A DNA stretch of 64,000 bases from Anodontia alba (GCA_964016985.1 OZ024830.1:18556191-18620190); one strand, 5' to 3'. Numbered from the stretch's first letter, positions 25,044 to 36,329 are shown. Translations and numbers: made by a program. The notes: a model not told the origin generated them from the letters alone.

Positions 25044-25399
25044 CAGTCAAACTTTAACGGCTCGAACATCTTTGGGACTATGGAAATTTGTTCGAGATAT
25101 GGGTAGTTCGAGCCACTGATGGTTTATCATGGCGCCAGGTTAGGAAGCAAATAGCGATAAATTAAGGAATTCTTTTCCATTTCCTACACAATAATTGTAT
25201 GTTGAGTGTACTCGTTAGCACTGCCATGATGAGACGATTCTAATGAGTACACACAACATACAATGTATGATAAAATAAGAAAATTTCCCTAACTATTTGT
25301 TTTCTTGAGCTGTTGGAAGAATTTCATAGGGACTCAAAAGGGGTTCGAATTAGCCATAGTAAACAAGCCATCGATGTTCGAGTTATTGAGTTTCGACTG
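25044..25399. mobile_element. GACTCGAAC-type TIR element, copy 1
   Basis: Starts CAGTCAAACTTTAACGGCTC after TA and ends GAGTTTCGACTG before TA, a pogo-like structure. Its centre carries a variant of the hairpin core, GTACTCGTTAGCACTGCC and GGCAGT-like complement. Confidence 0.85.
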
Positions 25400-25912
25400 T
25401 AGATGGAGGATTTAGGTACCATATGCGACCTAATTACCGCACATACCCCTATAAGCGCATAGTCACGCAATTTCGTAGCATTCAGATTACAATCCGTGTA
25501 CTGTTATCTACTTCTAAAGACGTAGGGGAGTCATTTTAGTTAACTTGACCAGTCGATGCATTTCAATTAAGTACCAACAGCATATGCCTGTATAAAGAAA
25601 ATATAAAACAAATATCGCATAAACTTCGTTATATAAAGCCAATAAATGAAGTCATCTACTTGTCTTAAAGTACACCCTTATTAGGTTGATATTTCCCGGT
25701 TACTCTGAAAAATCCAAATGCACAGTGCGGTAATAAGGTAACTGCTAGTAAATGTTATCATCACAATTAATAAAAACTGCCGCATAAAATCCGAAACTTT
25801 GACCTCAAGACCACTCATTGTACAACATAGATTTTCAGACCAGTATCTAGTATCCGGACAAGTATGGTCTACTTCTATCCAGAATTGAAGGAGATATAGC
25901 CTTTTAAAAACT

Positions 25913-26191
25913 CATTACGAAAACACGCCTATTCAAATACATAGAAAATTTCACCTCCAAAAACTGAAAATTTTCAGACAAAAAACTCTGATAATTTTCA
26001 TATTTCTGCTCGAAACATAGATTGTGGGTACTCGTTAGAACCGCCTTGGCAAGGCGGTTCTAACGAGTACCCACAATCTATGTTTTTGAGCAGAAATAAG
26101 AAAAATAATGTATACCCCTGTAAACCCCAGTTTTACTATATAAAAGTGGGGTTTAAGGGGGTCAAAATTATATGGGTATGTTTTCCTGATG
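25913..26191 (-). mobile_element. Hairpin element, copy 8, complete
   Basis: Reverse orientation; intact palindrome round GCCTTGGCAAGGCGG with a compensating change in both arms. Confidence 0.94.
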
Positions 26192-26655
26192 TTACCAAAA
26201 ACGCTTTAACCAACGCCGACGCCGTGGTGACTGCTTTAGCTCTGGCTGTACTTTCGTACAGGCGAGCTTATTATAAATATACACTCATACGCCCTTTCCT
26301 TATGCAGCAGGTTTTTCCACTCTCACGTCAGATATCACTCATTTAGACATTGATTCTTACCAAATGTCAAACAATAATACTAAGAAAAACAACTGAAGGA
26401 TATTAATATTCTATCATAATTATTGCATTGAAGAAAATATTAACAAATACAAATGATCATGCATTTAATAGAACTGGAAATATATTATTGTATCGAATAT
26501 TAAATTAAATTCACGCTTCACTATTATCTGCAGTGTCTTTCCAAATGCCATGACCCTCTACAAAAAAAGTTAACAAATAACTGAACTTGAGTTAAAACGT
26601 GTTTTTCATGATTGCATGCCTCAAAGACTGGTTACGTCACTATTTCGTTACAATA

Positions 26656-26948
26656 TTCTTACGCCCACTGTTTTGCTTATTGTATAAGGTTGGCTGCGGA
26701 CCACCCGGGCTGATGCCCGGGAATGGTTCTCTGTGTAGACTTTTTTGCAAAATTGGTTGATGCAATTACAGTTTTACGAACGTTTTAGGGACATCATTCT
26801 CAACCTATTTAACATTTACAGCTTAATCTCATAGAATGCATTATTAATAACAATATCAGAATGGGTAGACATAGTGTCATGCATACCAATAATTCAATTT
26901 CATTTGGTATACTACCCTATACAATAAGCAAAAAAGTGGGCGTAAGAA
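26656..26948. mobile_element. TIR element ending TTCTTACGCCCAC
   Basis: Ends TTCTTACGCCCACTGTTTTG and its near complement enclose about 293 bases, with a smaller palindrome GCCCGGGCTGATGCCCGGG at the left. No open frame of interest. Superfamily unknown. Confidence 0.82.
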
Positions 26949-26999
26949 TCACGACTTTTTTTTATTCACATCTATTTCATGCTATCGAGCAAAACAGCG

Positions 27000-27027
27000 A
27001 TTTTGTTTTGTTTTTCTCTTTTCTTTT

Positions 27028-27064
<37 letters not shown>
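27000..27064. repeat. Poly-T tract
   Basis: T-rich run with about 35 uninterrupted T. Confidence 0.92.
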
Positions 27065-27066
<2 letters not shown>

Positions 27067-27116
27067 TAATGAATTATTCTCCATCAGTTTTTGCTATGTG
27101 TGAAATTATAAAATCA

Positions 27117-27905
27117 AAGCACTTACAGCACTGGTGTGTCGATTTTCTTTGAGTATAGGCTGTGAAAATTGTTCTGAACGGGGACTTAAGACTGTTTCAT
27201 TTACCACTTAACTTCCTGTTATTTAAGCAAACATGGTAGACTCTGATCAAACGCGCGTTCTATGGCATCTGATCTGGGTCTGCAATGTTTGCCAATGTCC
27301 TAGTCCAGGTTTTTTTTTAGATAAACCTCTTTACACAGCACATTGACGTCACAGTTACAAGAATAGCGCAGCTATAAATAACCGTTACTTGGATTACGCA
27401 CAAACGCGCGGTTTAATTTCATTGGTCAAAGATAATTACGTGGACAACTACCTAACCACAATTTGGCGTTGTATGCTATTGCTCGATTGTAATCAGTCTA
27501 ATTAAATGACTTTGCCCGATGAATAAATAAAACAAAGCACTGACAGCACTGGTGGATCGATTGTCTCTGAATGTAGGCTTGGAAAATGGTACTGAATAGG
27601 GACTTAAAACTGTTTCATTAAACCTTAACTTCCTGTAATTTAAGCAAACAGTGAAAATCCTGATCAGACACGCGTTCTTTGGCGTCTGATCTGGGTCTGC
27701 ACTGTTTGTCAATGTCCAAATCCAGGTTTTACAAATAATCCCTTTTACTCGGCATTTAGACGTCACAGCGACATAAAAAGCGCAGCCTATAAATTTCGTA
27801 AAGACGCGCGGTTTGATTTCATTGGTCAGTGATAATCACGTGGACAACAACCGTAAGGAAATTTTGGTGTATGTATACTTTTGCTCGATTGTAAACAATC
27901 GACCC
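27117..27905. repeat. Tandem duplication of about 415 bases upstream of the gene
   Basis: Two diverged copies (27,117-27,500 and 27,534-27,905) share AGCACT.ACAGCACTGGTG, a copy of the CAGATC dispersed hairpin, GACGTCACAG, a TATAAAT-like stretch, ACGCGCGGTTTAATTTCATT and GCTCGATTGTAA. They lie just 5' of the carboxypeptidase start and could contain promoter or enhancer sites. Confidence 0.8.
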
Positions 27906-28023
27906 AAAAATGGTGTTTAAGAAGTTATGACGAAAGGCTTTAATCATGACATAAAGTTTGTAAATTGTCTTTCTATTTAAAATGTTAAACCGTATTTTAT
28001 CAGTAATTTTGCTAATGGGTGCA

Positions 28024-28035
28024 TTTAAATATAGG
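28024..28035 (+). promoter_or_regulatory. Possible TATA element of the carboxypeptidase gene
   Basis: An AT-rich motif TTTAAATATAGG lies about 80-90 bases upstream of the predicted start codon at 28,114. If it is a TATA box, transcription would start near 28,055-28,065 and give a 5' leader of about 50 bases. The placement is plausible for a highly expressed secreted digestive enzyme. No transcript evidence is available, and AT-rich matches are common here. Confidence 0.35.
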
Positions 28036-28113
28036 TATATGGTAAAGAATCCAGTACCGCACAGAAGAGGTGAAGTAATTTTAACGATCATTTGGTGCTC
28101 AAAACGTACGAAG

Positions 28114-28178
28114 ATGCTAGCTTATATGATATTGGTAGTTATTATGGGGTTTGTCCAAGCTGAGAAAGATTATACCAA
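28114..28178 (+). CDS. Procarboxypeptidase A/B-like (M14A), coding exon 1: signal peptide
   Basis: This exon starts the only convincing host gene in the window, a secreted zinc carboxypeptidase precursor. It encodes MLAYMILVVIMGFVQA, a typical signal peptide with a hydrophobic core and small residues before the likely cut, followed by EKDYT and the first two bases of the next codon. The start has A at -3. The exon ends at AA|GTAAGA in phase 2. The next exon begins with the single base that completes Asn, giving EKDYTNHRV, which resembles the EDF.GHQV start of known pro-regions. The first intron is about 4.2 kb. The link to exon 2 rests on phase and family resemblance, not on a transcript. A non-coding upstream exon is possible. 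Confidence 0.75.
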
Positions 28179-28570
28179 GTAAGAGTATTTTATTCATTCT
28201 GTACGCATTTTTTCAATGCATGCATTACAAAAATGCTAAATTGTACATCACATATGAGAAGCATGATAAAGGACCCTTCTACCGAGTGCGAGCAGCGAAG
28301 ACACAAATCGGCCTAGGCATTCTGTACAGTCTGAACAAAGCATACTCCAATCATCAATACCATGCTTACCCTAAATATTGAGATACCGTGACTTCTTAAC
28401 AGGCTTTTCCCAAACATTGAACAATTCCATCTGAGTTGACTTCTCGACGTTTAAAATACATGGGTATGCGGCAAACAGTATAAACCTTGATTAGACACCG
28501 CGTTCTGTGGCATCTTAGCTGGGTCTACACTGCTTAGACCTGCCTGTCCAAGTAATTGGGGTCATTATGC

Positions 28571-28877
28571 CATCACCAAAACATGCCTAATAATAATTTT
28601 GACCCCCTCAAACCCTACAATCGTATAGTAAAACTGGGGTTTACAGGGGTATACATTGTTTTTTTGTTTTTTTTGTTTTTTTGTTTTTTTCTTATTTCTG
28701 CTCGAAAACATAGATTGTGGGTACTCGTAAGAGCCGCCTCGCCAAGGCGGTTCTAACGAGTACCTACAATCTATGTTTTGATCAGAAATATGAAAAAATA
28801 TCAGTTTTTATCTGAAAATTTGCGGGGTTTTTCAGGTGAAATTTTCTATATATTTGAAAAGGTGTGTTTTCGTAATG
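28571..28877 (+). mobile_element. Hairpin element, copy 9 (intron 1)
   Basis: Complete, enlarged by a (TTTTTG)n expansion near 28,670. Core intact with one mismatch. Confidence 0.92.
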
Positions 28878-29054
28878 CTATATGAGCCTTCCAAAGAGAA
28901 AATGGCATGTGCGACCAGCGTAGACTAAGGTCAGCCTGCACATCCGCGCACACGGGTCAAAATCTATCCTGGACACAAAAACAGAGGACTTTAAAAATTA
29001 AGAAATAATGTAGACCTTGGTCAGATTGAACAAATAAACTGGTTTATCCGGGAT

Positions 29055-29326
29055 CATTACGAAAACACGTATTTAAATATATAGAAAATTTCACTTCCAA
29101 AAACTGAAAATTTTCCGATAAAAACTTATTTTTTATATTTCTGCTCAAAACATAGATTGTAGGTACTCGTTAGAACCGCTTTGGCGAGGGAGTTCAAAGG
29201 AGTACCCATAATCTATGTTTTTGAGCAAAAATAAGAAAAATTATGTATACCCCTGTAAAACCCAGTTTTACTGCATTAAAGTGAGGTTTAATGGGGTCAA
29301 AATTATATAGGCATGTTTTCGTGATG
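29055..29326 (-). mobile_element. Hairpin element, copy 10 (intron 1)
   Basis: Reverse orientation, diverged core (GAACCGCTTTGGCGAGGGAG). With copy 9 it forms an inverted pair 180 bases apart in one intron. Confidence 0.92.
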
Positions 29327-29383
29327 TTGCTTAATATTTTACTTGAAGACTCTCGTTATCTTTACCCTTAGTTTTCGGACATA

Positions 29384-29723
29384 AAACAGGCACAGTGGCT
29401 CAGAGGCAGAGCGTCCGCTTTGTGACCGGGAGGTTGCGGGTTCGATCCCGGGCCGGGTCGACCCATACCAAAGACTTTAAAAACGGTACTAGCTGCTCTT
29501 TCGCTTGGCGCTCAGCATTAAGAAAGTAGAGCTAGAACTGGTCAGAGTGTCAGTATAATGTGACTGGGTGGAATATAATGTCAAGTTGCCTCGGGCGTGA
29601 TATTTTAGTGAGGCAGCACTCTAAAAGTGAGCATTGAGCTCCCTGCCACATCCAGACACTGTCGTGATATGACTGAAAGATTGTTGAAAGCGACGTTAAG
29701 CCCAAATCAAACAAACAAACAAA
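29384..29723 (+). mobile_element. tRNA-derived SINE (type 2), full length
   Basis: The tRNA-like head has A box GTGGCTCAGAGGCAGAGCG and B box GGTTCGATCCC. The body carries GGCGCTCAGCATT and TATGACTGAAAGATTGTTGA, and the tail is (CAAA)n. Target duplication TTTTC(G/A)GACATA flanks it. The same body, reversed and diverged, is built into composite units A and B and their inverted copies. Confidence 0.92.
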
Positions 29724-30576
29724 TTTTCAGACATAGACCTTATCAGACACCACAGAGCACGGCGTCTGATCAGTGTCTACACTATTTGCCAACTGTCCCA
29801 TTAAAGTGCCCTAAAATTGTGAAAAATGTATTACATGTACATGTGTCTAAACACCGCTGGATGAGTGACAAATAGTGATGATCCTGATCAGAAGGCAAAT
29901 GAAGGAGATAAATAAGAGAGAGAAAGAATAAAGAACTTGTTTTATAAGGCGACAAAGAACAGTAATTTTCATTTCTCTAATGTGGTCAAAGGGAAAGAAT
30001 ACACTTTCTTCGCTAAAGTTACGTAGGGTTATTTCCCTTCAGTCAGTAAATAATTGTCGCGAGCAGTTAGCATGTTGCAATCATACTTTCATTTCTTGCA
30101 GGTTGCTGCCTGCAGTTACCAAGTGACAATAGTGTTTTTATTTCGTGGTTGACTGACGCTTATAAACGAATTTTAATATGCGTATTCAAAACTTTGAATG
30201 ACTGGTATTCCTAAAGTATTGCATTCTGCTTTTTGAAACTACTTGCTTTGTGTGTGTGTGGTGGTGGTGGATGGCGGCGGGGGCTGGGGGGTGGAGGGGG
30301 GGGGGACGCTAAACAGAACTTTATTATAATTAATTAAAAAATGCATAACTTTTATAGCTATTGTCTGACTGTATGTCACCGTACCATCTGATACCCTATT
30401 CAGGAGAGCAGATCGGGCGATTGCAGACAACAATAAGATGTTATTTGCAGACACGTTTTCCCAGTAGACATATGGATCCAAAATTGACTAGCAATGGCCG
30501 CTTTGCACAGCAAAAAAATACAACGACGTATTTGGCATAAGGCTCCTTTCCATATCCTGCGTATATATTTAGATTA

Positions 30577-30906
30577 CAGTTGACTCTCGCTATCTCAAAC
30601 TCGCTTATCTCGAATAACCGCTTATCTCGAAGTGAAAATCTGGTCCCTGCCTAAACACGAAAATCTAACAACATGTAAACAAATGTGGAAAAGAGAAATT
30701 GCTCCTAAGGAAGAGCAATTTCTCCTCTTTTCCACAATATTTTCAATACATCTCTAACTTCAAGAGTCCAATTAAACATATATTTGTTAAATGTGCTTAA
30801 TCGAATTAGTTTTTTCCTCAATTCTGCAAATCTGATATATCGAAGTACGTATATCTCGAAGTATTTCAGAGAGTCCCTTGGACTTCGAGATAACGAGAGT
30901 CGACTG
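30577..30906. mobile_element. Pogo/Tigger-like MITE, copy 2 (intron 1)
   Basis: CAGTTGACTCTCGCTATCTC at the left and GAGATAACGAGAGTCGACTG at the right; central foldback round GAAATTGCTCC. Confidence 0.9.
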
Positions 30907-31309
30907 TTTTTTGACTGCACACATGTTGTGCACTTATCCAAATGTGTGGCTGACCATTAAATAGTCGAGGCCGAGCGGAGGGAGTCCTGATAATAAGCAA
31001 ACACTGTATCATTTACCCAGACTTGGGGACCTAAATGCCTCAGCAAATAGTGTAGACCCAGAACAGATGCCACAAAACGCGGCGTCTGATTAGGGTGTAC
31101 ACGATATGTCACTCATTCAACAGTGTAGATGCATAATCAGTTAATGAAACATAATAGTGCAAATTTTAGAACAAATGTGGAAGAAGTTAAGTTGTTCCAA
31201 TATTTTCGGTAAATAGATCGTGCAAATTTAGAACAAGATACTCCGTACGTTTTACATCGTGTTTGTCTAAGTATTCGTACTGACTGCTCAGCAAACAGAT
31301 AAAATTGAG

Positions 31310-31650
31310 AATTAAGGTTGTTGTGTTTTATTCGGGTTTTACGTTGCTTTCAACAATCTTACATTCATATCATGTCGGTGTCTGGATGTGACAGAGAGTT
31401 CAATGTTCACGTTTAGCGTGATGCCACACTGAAATATGATACCACAGGCACACAACATGATATTCCACCCAGTCACACTATACTGACGCCAGGATGACCA
31501 TTTGGATTCCTAACTCTACTCTATGCTGAGCGAAAGAGCAGCCAGTGTCATTTTTTGTCTGCCAATTTCTGCATACTTTGCAGACTTTTTACTATGGGGA
31601 AAAGTCAAAATATTTGTATTGTTTTAAACCAACAAACAGACTGAAAGGTT
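31310..31650 (-). mobile_element. tRNA-derived SINE (type 2), diverged reverse copy
   Basis: Reads in reverse: CGGGTTTTACGTTGCTTTCA, CATATCATGTCGGTGTCTGG, CTATGCTGAGCGAAAGAGCA. The tRNA head is lost or decayed. Confidence 0.8.
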
Positions 31651-31758
31651 TTGTGCAGAGGTAGCTACGACAAGTGGTTTTTGCATTAAATTATAACAAA
31701 AATATGAACAGTTAAACATTCTCTCTTAAAGTTAAGGTCTGTTTAAATCTAAAGGTCT

Positions 31759-32000
31759 GGGCCCAGTTGTTCAAAGCTAACGACATCGTTAGTTAACGAT
31801 TCGTTAAAATTTACATCGAGTGATACGCAAATATGCTGGAATTTTTTGCTGAAAAAAAAAACGTGTGAGTAGCTTTTGCAGCTACTCACATTTTTTCAGC
31901 AAAGCATATCAGAATATTGTGTATTGAATCCGTTAACAGAGTTAACGAAATAACCCTTAACGAGCTCGTTAAGCTAACGACGCTTTGAACAACTGGGCCC
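31759..32000. mobile_element. GGGCCCAGTTGTTCAAAGC MITE, copy 2
   Basis: The best-preserved copy: perfect GGGCCCAGTTGTTCAAAGC ends, GTTAACGA motifs repeated near both ends, and the CTACTCAC palindromic centre. Confidence 0.92.
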
Positions 32001-32379
32001 TGTAATTTGCAAAGCACAATTTGTGCTTTCACATAATATCCGTTTGCTGTTGCTTGGGGTTTTGTATCTTTTTGTTGTTGTTGTTGTTTCTGTTGATTTG
32101 TTTTTAATAATAAAAGATATTTTTAATAATAAAATATATATTCAGACTGCAGCCTCTGAACAAAGATAAAAGAATTCATTTTAGTTCATTTCTATGTATT
32201 CCAACTCACATGCTAAAATTTCGGACCTTGAATAAAGGTCTACCATAACCCTTAGGAATGATTGTGAAATTTGGCCCGGTACTCATATACTACATTCGGT
32301 AATCCATTTTCGCTTTTCCAAGCCAATGTTTTATAATTGTATCCCCCTCCATGGTGAAACTTGTATACATATTTTACAG

Positions 32380-32461
32380 TCACCGTGTGATATCAGCCAC
32401 AGCTACGAATAAGCAGGAACTGCACGTTCTCTGGTATTTAGATGAAATTGTGGATGAGAGG
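32380..32461 (+). CDS. Procarboxypeptidase, exon 2: start of activation peptide
   Basis: The acceptor is ATTTTACAG and the donor is AGG|GTAAGA. After completing an Asn codon the exon reads HRVISATATNKQELHVL and then WYLDEIVDER. This is the first part of the activation peptide (Propep_M14): the VI..... strand followed by a helix with an L..L pattern. It ends in phase 0, and exon 3 begins with LDLW, so the junction VDER|LDLW matches the family pattern L.LDFW. The activation peptide folds over the active site and keeps the zymogen inactive until cleaved. Intron 2 is about 3.3 kb. Confidence 0.9.
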
Positions 32462-32567
32462 GTAAGATTAATAAATCCGTGCCATTCTGAATGCTTTTCG
32501 ATGCCACGCCCTCTTCTAATTTCAGCCAATCAAATTACTTGATCCAGGTTGTTGATATAAAATCACA

Positions 32568-32660
32568 TACTAGTGACAAATAGTGCAGATCCAGATCAGA
32601 TGGCTTCTGCAGAAGCCATCTGATCTGGATTTACACTGAGTGCAAAGGCAGGGCATGTCC
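32568..32660. repeat. Dispersed CAGATCAG hairpin, GGCTTCTGCAGAAGCC variant
   Basis: A palindrome with arms of about 28 bases, GCAGATCCAGATCAGATGGC and its complement. Sister copies at 43,965-44,060 and 52,080-52,165 carry TTGGAAGCCAA or TTCTGAAGCC at the centre. Confidence 0.85.
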
Positions 32661-32847
32661 GGGTTGAGCAGGATAAGGGTAATACACAACGCAAGAGAGG
32701 GCCATGATATTATATGCGAACAGCGGAGTCGAGGATCAGCTGAGTCTTATCATGATCTCTCCTGTTCTACATTATCCATTTGAGCCGCAAAGTAAGAAAA
32801 GGTACCTTTGGACAAGTGCGCCCGGCGAAGATTTAAATCAGGCTCAA

Positions 32848-33074
32848 AAGTTATAAAACGTTTTTCATGCTCAACTCAGCTGAGCATGAAATTTTCTCTA
32901 CTAGTAAATATGAAAATGCCAACTAAAGTTGGCATTTTCATATTCATTAGAAGAGAATTTTTCATGCTCAGCTATGTTTAGCAAAAAAAAAATGAAATTT
33001 TGTTTGTAATTTGAGATTTATTAGCAGGACAAATTTCATGCTCAGCTGAGTTGAGCATGAAAAAAGTTTTATAA
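32848..33074. mobile_element. Nested palindromic element with TTTCATGCTCAGC arms
   Basis: Ends AAGTTATAAAAC and GTTTTATAA. Three nested palindromes are visible: CAACTCAGCTGAG near the left end, TGAAAATGCCAACTAAAGTT in the middle, and CTCAGCTGAGTTGAGCATGA at the right end. Confidence 0.88.
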
Positions 33075-33437
33075 TCTCGGGGCCAGTTTGCGCATTGAGC
33101 TACAACGTCGGAAAATGTACTTTCGGACATGTACGCCCATGAAGATTCAGATCAGCCTGCGCATGTGCGCAGTCTGATCAGAATCTTCACAGTGCATAGT
33201 TGGATAGCCAAGAATGCAACGTTTCTTCATGCGGACAACGAAGACACTTATCAGACTGTGTGGATGCACATATTGATTTGAGTTTTCGTTGGATGCACAT
33301 GTCACAAGGTACGTTTTCTCACGTTATGACATATTGTTTTGTTCGCTGGGAACGAAGGCCCTGACAAGCACGCGGATCTGGAAATCCGCTGCCCGCATAT
33401 GAAGAAAAATGACTTTTCTTCATTTGAATATCAACTA

Positions 33438-33623
33438 CAGTGGACTCTCGTTATTTCAAACTCTAATATACTAGAATTTCCAGTTTGAAATAAAATGAGT
33501 TTGAGACAATAGGAGATTAAATGAAAAGAGCATAAAGAAAAATTAAACCAACTTCATCGAAAAATTAGTTTGACTTATGCAATAGCTTGAGTTATCAGTG
33601 TTTGAGATAACGAAGGTCAACCG
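33438..33623. mobile_element. Pogo-like TIR remnant
   Basis: TA-flanked CAGTGGACTCTCGTTATTTC to ATAACGAAGGTCAACCG. A related, more decayed copy lies at about 35,527-35,701. Confidence 0.75.
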
Positions 33624-34363
33624 TATATATAATCAATTGCTAAAACAAATCTATGCAATACGAGTATGTACCCAGAGTTCTCACTAACTCCAAATATGGG
33701 TGTCCTAGACTTCTGTTTTATTCATTGGGACTACAACGTTTCTGGGAAATGTAGCAAAATTGCATTAATGGACTCCTTTGTTTTGAAGCAATCGACGTTG
33801 TTTCAACGTTATGTACCTGCTTGGCAGTTACTACTGTTGTTTCTATGTCAAATTTTACGGGACAAAGAATCTTGCTCGTTAACCCATTTTAGACCCCAAC
33901 TCCTCCCCATCCCTCAGCCTATCCCATCCCACCCCTACCCTCCAAAAAAGTAATAATAATAAGAAGAAGAAGAAGAAGAATTGGCAAACAGTGCAAACCC
34001 AGATCAGACGCCGTTATTTGTTAATAGTTTCGTGATTTTTCTCTAGGAATATCTAAATCACATTGCCTGACATACCTAAAATTGAACGTGGACTCTTCCA
34101 GTATATAGTGTGAGGGATGGAAGAGTTTATTCAGTCTAAAATGGGTTGAAAGAACTCAAGTTAGACCTGGAAGTAATTGCTTCGAAATAGAACTAATCTA
34201 TACTTTTACCTAATGTCCCACAAAGTGGAGTTTGGCATGCAGTGTAGACCCAGATCTGAGGCCTTCGACTGCGGTGTGTGGTCACGGTTTGCATAATTTA
34301 CGATTGTTCCGATTGTTCTACATAAATCAATATTGTAAAATCACTCATGTAAATCACTTTACT

Positions 34364-34668
34364 GCCGGCCTCAGTGGCTCAGTTGGATGCGCCGTCCGAC
34401 TGGAGACCAGGAGGTCGCGGGTTCAACCCCCGCCGAGGTCGGCAACATTCTTTCGTGGAGATTGATCATGAAATATTTTCTACGGTCATTCTCTCCCTTC
34501 CGCTGATTCAAGAAGGGCAGTTGTCAGTTTCTGGCGAAAGAATGTACACAGTACTGGTTAACCGCTTAGAGGACTAAGCTTGCCCAGTAAACGTGTGGTT
34601 AGGTAAACTGACCGCGCTCGACATGACCCCATTGGGTTGACTGGGCCGTAAAACCTCAACACAAACAA
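34364..34668 (+). mobile_element. Full-length tRNA-derived SINE (type 1)
   Basis: Near-identical to 8,013-8,322, with a perfect 13-base target duplication AAATCACTTTACT on both sides. Open frames across it are not genes. Confidence 0.95.
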
Positions 34669-34792
34669 AAATCACTTTACTCCTCTTCAGCCCTGCAACC
34701 GTGTCGGTCGTTAGGTTACCCCTGATAACTTGGAGATTATTGTTTCCCAATTTCGACATATCTTCAACTGATGAATAAACTTTGGGGAACTT

Positions 34793-34793
<1 letters not shown>

Positions 34794-34835
<42 letters not shown>

Positions 34836-34846
34836 AACACACACAC
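34794..34846. repeat. (AC)n microsatellite
   Basis: About 18 AC units with an AAAC interruption. Confidence 0.96.
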
Positions 34847-34995
34847 ATATATTGGAAGAGTCGACTTTCAAGTTTAGTTATGTCAGGCTATGTACTTTAG
34901 AAATGGCTTAACTATTTGCAAACAGTGGAGAACATCACCATAAGCCGCATTCTGCGGCATCTGGGTCTGCACTAGTCTGCACTGTTTGTCAATTA

Positions 34996-35273
34996 CAGTA
35001 AAAACTTAATGACTCGAACACCGATGGCTCATTTACTATGGCTAATTCGAACTCGTTTTTTGAGTCCCTAGGAAATCCTCTTAATAATCCAGTCGAGGCT
35101 GTTCTAATGAGTACACTCAACCTATCATCATTATATAGAAGATTGAACATCCCTAAATTATATCCACTTGCTTCTGACCTGGCATTATGATTAACCCTCA
35201 GTGGCTCGACCTACCCATATCTCAAACAAATTTACATGGTCCCAAAAATGTTCGAGTTGTTGAGGTTCGACTG
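34996..35273. mobile_element. GACTCGAAC-type TIR element, copy 2
   Basis: TA-flanked; left end CAGTAAAAACTTAATGACTC, right end GAGGTTCGACTG; internal hairpin-core variant TTCTAATGAGTACACTCAAC. Confidence 0.85.
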
Positions 35274-35790
35274 TATCCTTTTAGAGTCTAAAGGCTAAAG
35301 GGCATTCACAGGTTAAATGACTGGGTGGGATAAGATGTTTAGACCGAATAATGAAAAACTGACTAAAAAGAAAACAAAAGAAACAGTTAACAATTTTCCA
35401 GAGCAAAGTTTTATCTTGTCAGTCTTCTTCCTTAGATTGACTGAAATAAAATCCCACATCACCCCGCCTCCACCCAACTTCCTTCAAGAGCCATACCTGA
35501 ACACTATTGAATACAAATTAAAATGCTCTTTCGTTATCTCAAACTCCAAGGGACCAGAATTTTCAGGGTGAAATAAAAGTAGTTTGAAACAACAGGAGAT
35601 GAAATGTAAAGAACATAAACTAAACCAACACTATCCAAAATTAAGTCTGCATTAAAGCTGTAGTTTGTGTTATCAGTGTTTTAGATGACGGGAGTCAAAT
35701 GTATAAGTAAAGGAATTTGAGTATTTAGGGCTAATACTGTCAAACCAAAAATGAATTCAGAAAGTAGTTAATGACTGTTTATCTTTTCAG

Positions 35791-35924
35791 TTGGATTTAT
35801 GGACAGTCCCGTCCATGACACGACCGACGGCCATCCGCGTTCCTCCGAATTCTCTGAATAAAGTCAAACAAATCCTGGAAAATGAGGGTATAGCTTACCA
35901 GGTGTCTAAAATGGATGTGCAGGC
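35791..35924 (+). CDS. Procarboxypeptidase, exon 3: activation peptide core
   Basis: The acceptor is ATCTTTTCAG and the donor is GC|GTATGT (phase 2). The exon encodes LDLWTVPSM, then RPTAIRVPPNSLNKVKQIL, then GIAYQVSKMDVQ. The residues DLW..P, the run VRVPP.SL..VK..L, the GI.Y strand and the closing DVQ are the signature of the M14A pro-domain. Frame is open past the donor for some distance into repeat DNA, but the homology stops at DVQA. A hairpin element begins only about 35 bases after the donor. The following intron is the largest in the gene, about 9.6 kb. Confidence 0.95.
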
Positions 35925-35959
35925 GTATGTATTAACTCAGTTTCTTCATATTGAGTCAA

Positions 35960-36300
35960 CATTTCGAAAACACGCCTATTCAAATATATTGAAAATTTCA
36001 CCTCCAAAAACTGAGAATTTTCAGATAAAAAAATCTGATAATTTTCTTATTTCTGCTGAAAAACATAGATTGTGGGTACTCGTTAGAACCGCCTCGGCTT
36101 CTTATTTCTGCTCAAAAACATAGATTGTGGGTACTCGTTAGAACCGCCTCGCCGAGGGCGAGGCGGTTCTAACGAGTACCCACAATCTATGTTTTTGAGC
36201 AGAAATAAGAAAAATAATGTATACCCCTGTAAACCCCAGTTTTACTATATAAAAGTGGGGTTTAAGGGGGTCAATATTATATAGGCATGTTTTCGTGATG
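35960..36300 (-). mobile_element. Hairpin element, copy 11, duplicated core arm
   Basis: Starts about 35 bases after the exon 3 donor. The segment from TTTCTGCT to GAACCGCCTCG occurs twice in tandem (about 36,045 and 36,104), and the second is followed by the complementary arm. Confidence 0.93.
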
Positions 36301-36329
36301 AATTAGCAAGTCTGAAAGACTTACGACCT

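Larger units (their letters stand above)
32462..35790 (+). other. Intron 2 of the carboxypeptidase gene
   Basis: This 3.3 kb intron is one of two in the gene without a full CATNACGAAAAC hairpin element (the other is intron 8). It holds a nested palindromic element, a pogo-like remnant, a full-length SINE, a GACTCGAAC-type TIR element, an AC dinucleotide run and several fragments of the CAGATCAGACGCC dispersed hairpin. No further coding exon is seen. Confidence 0.7.

Noticed and set aside
29390..29462. tRNA gene
   Set aside because: A and B boxes are present, but the cloverleaf is imperfect and the sequence continues into a SINE body with tail and target duplication. The same holds for 8,013, 34,364 and 41,051.
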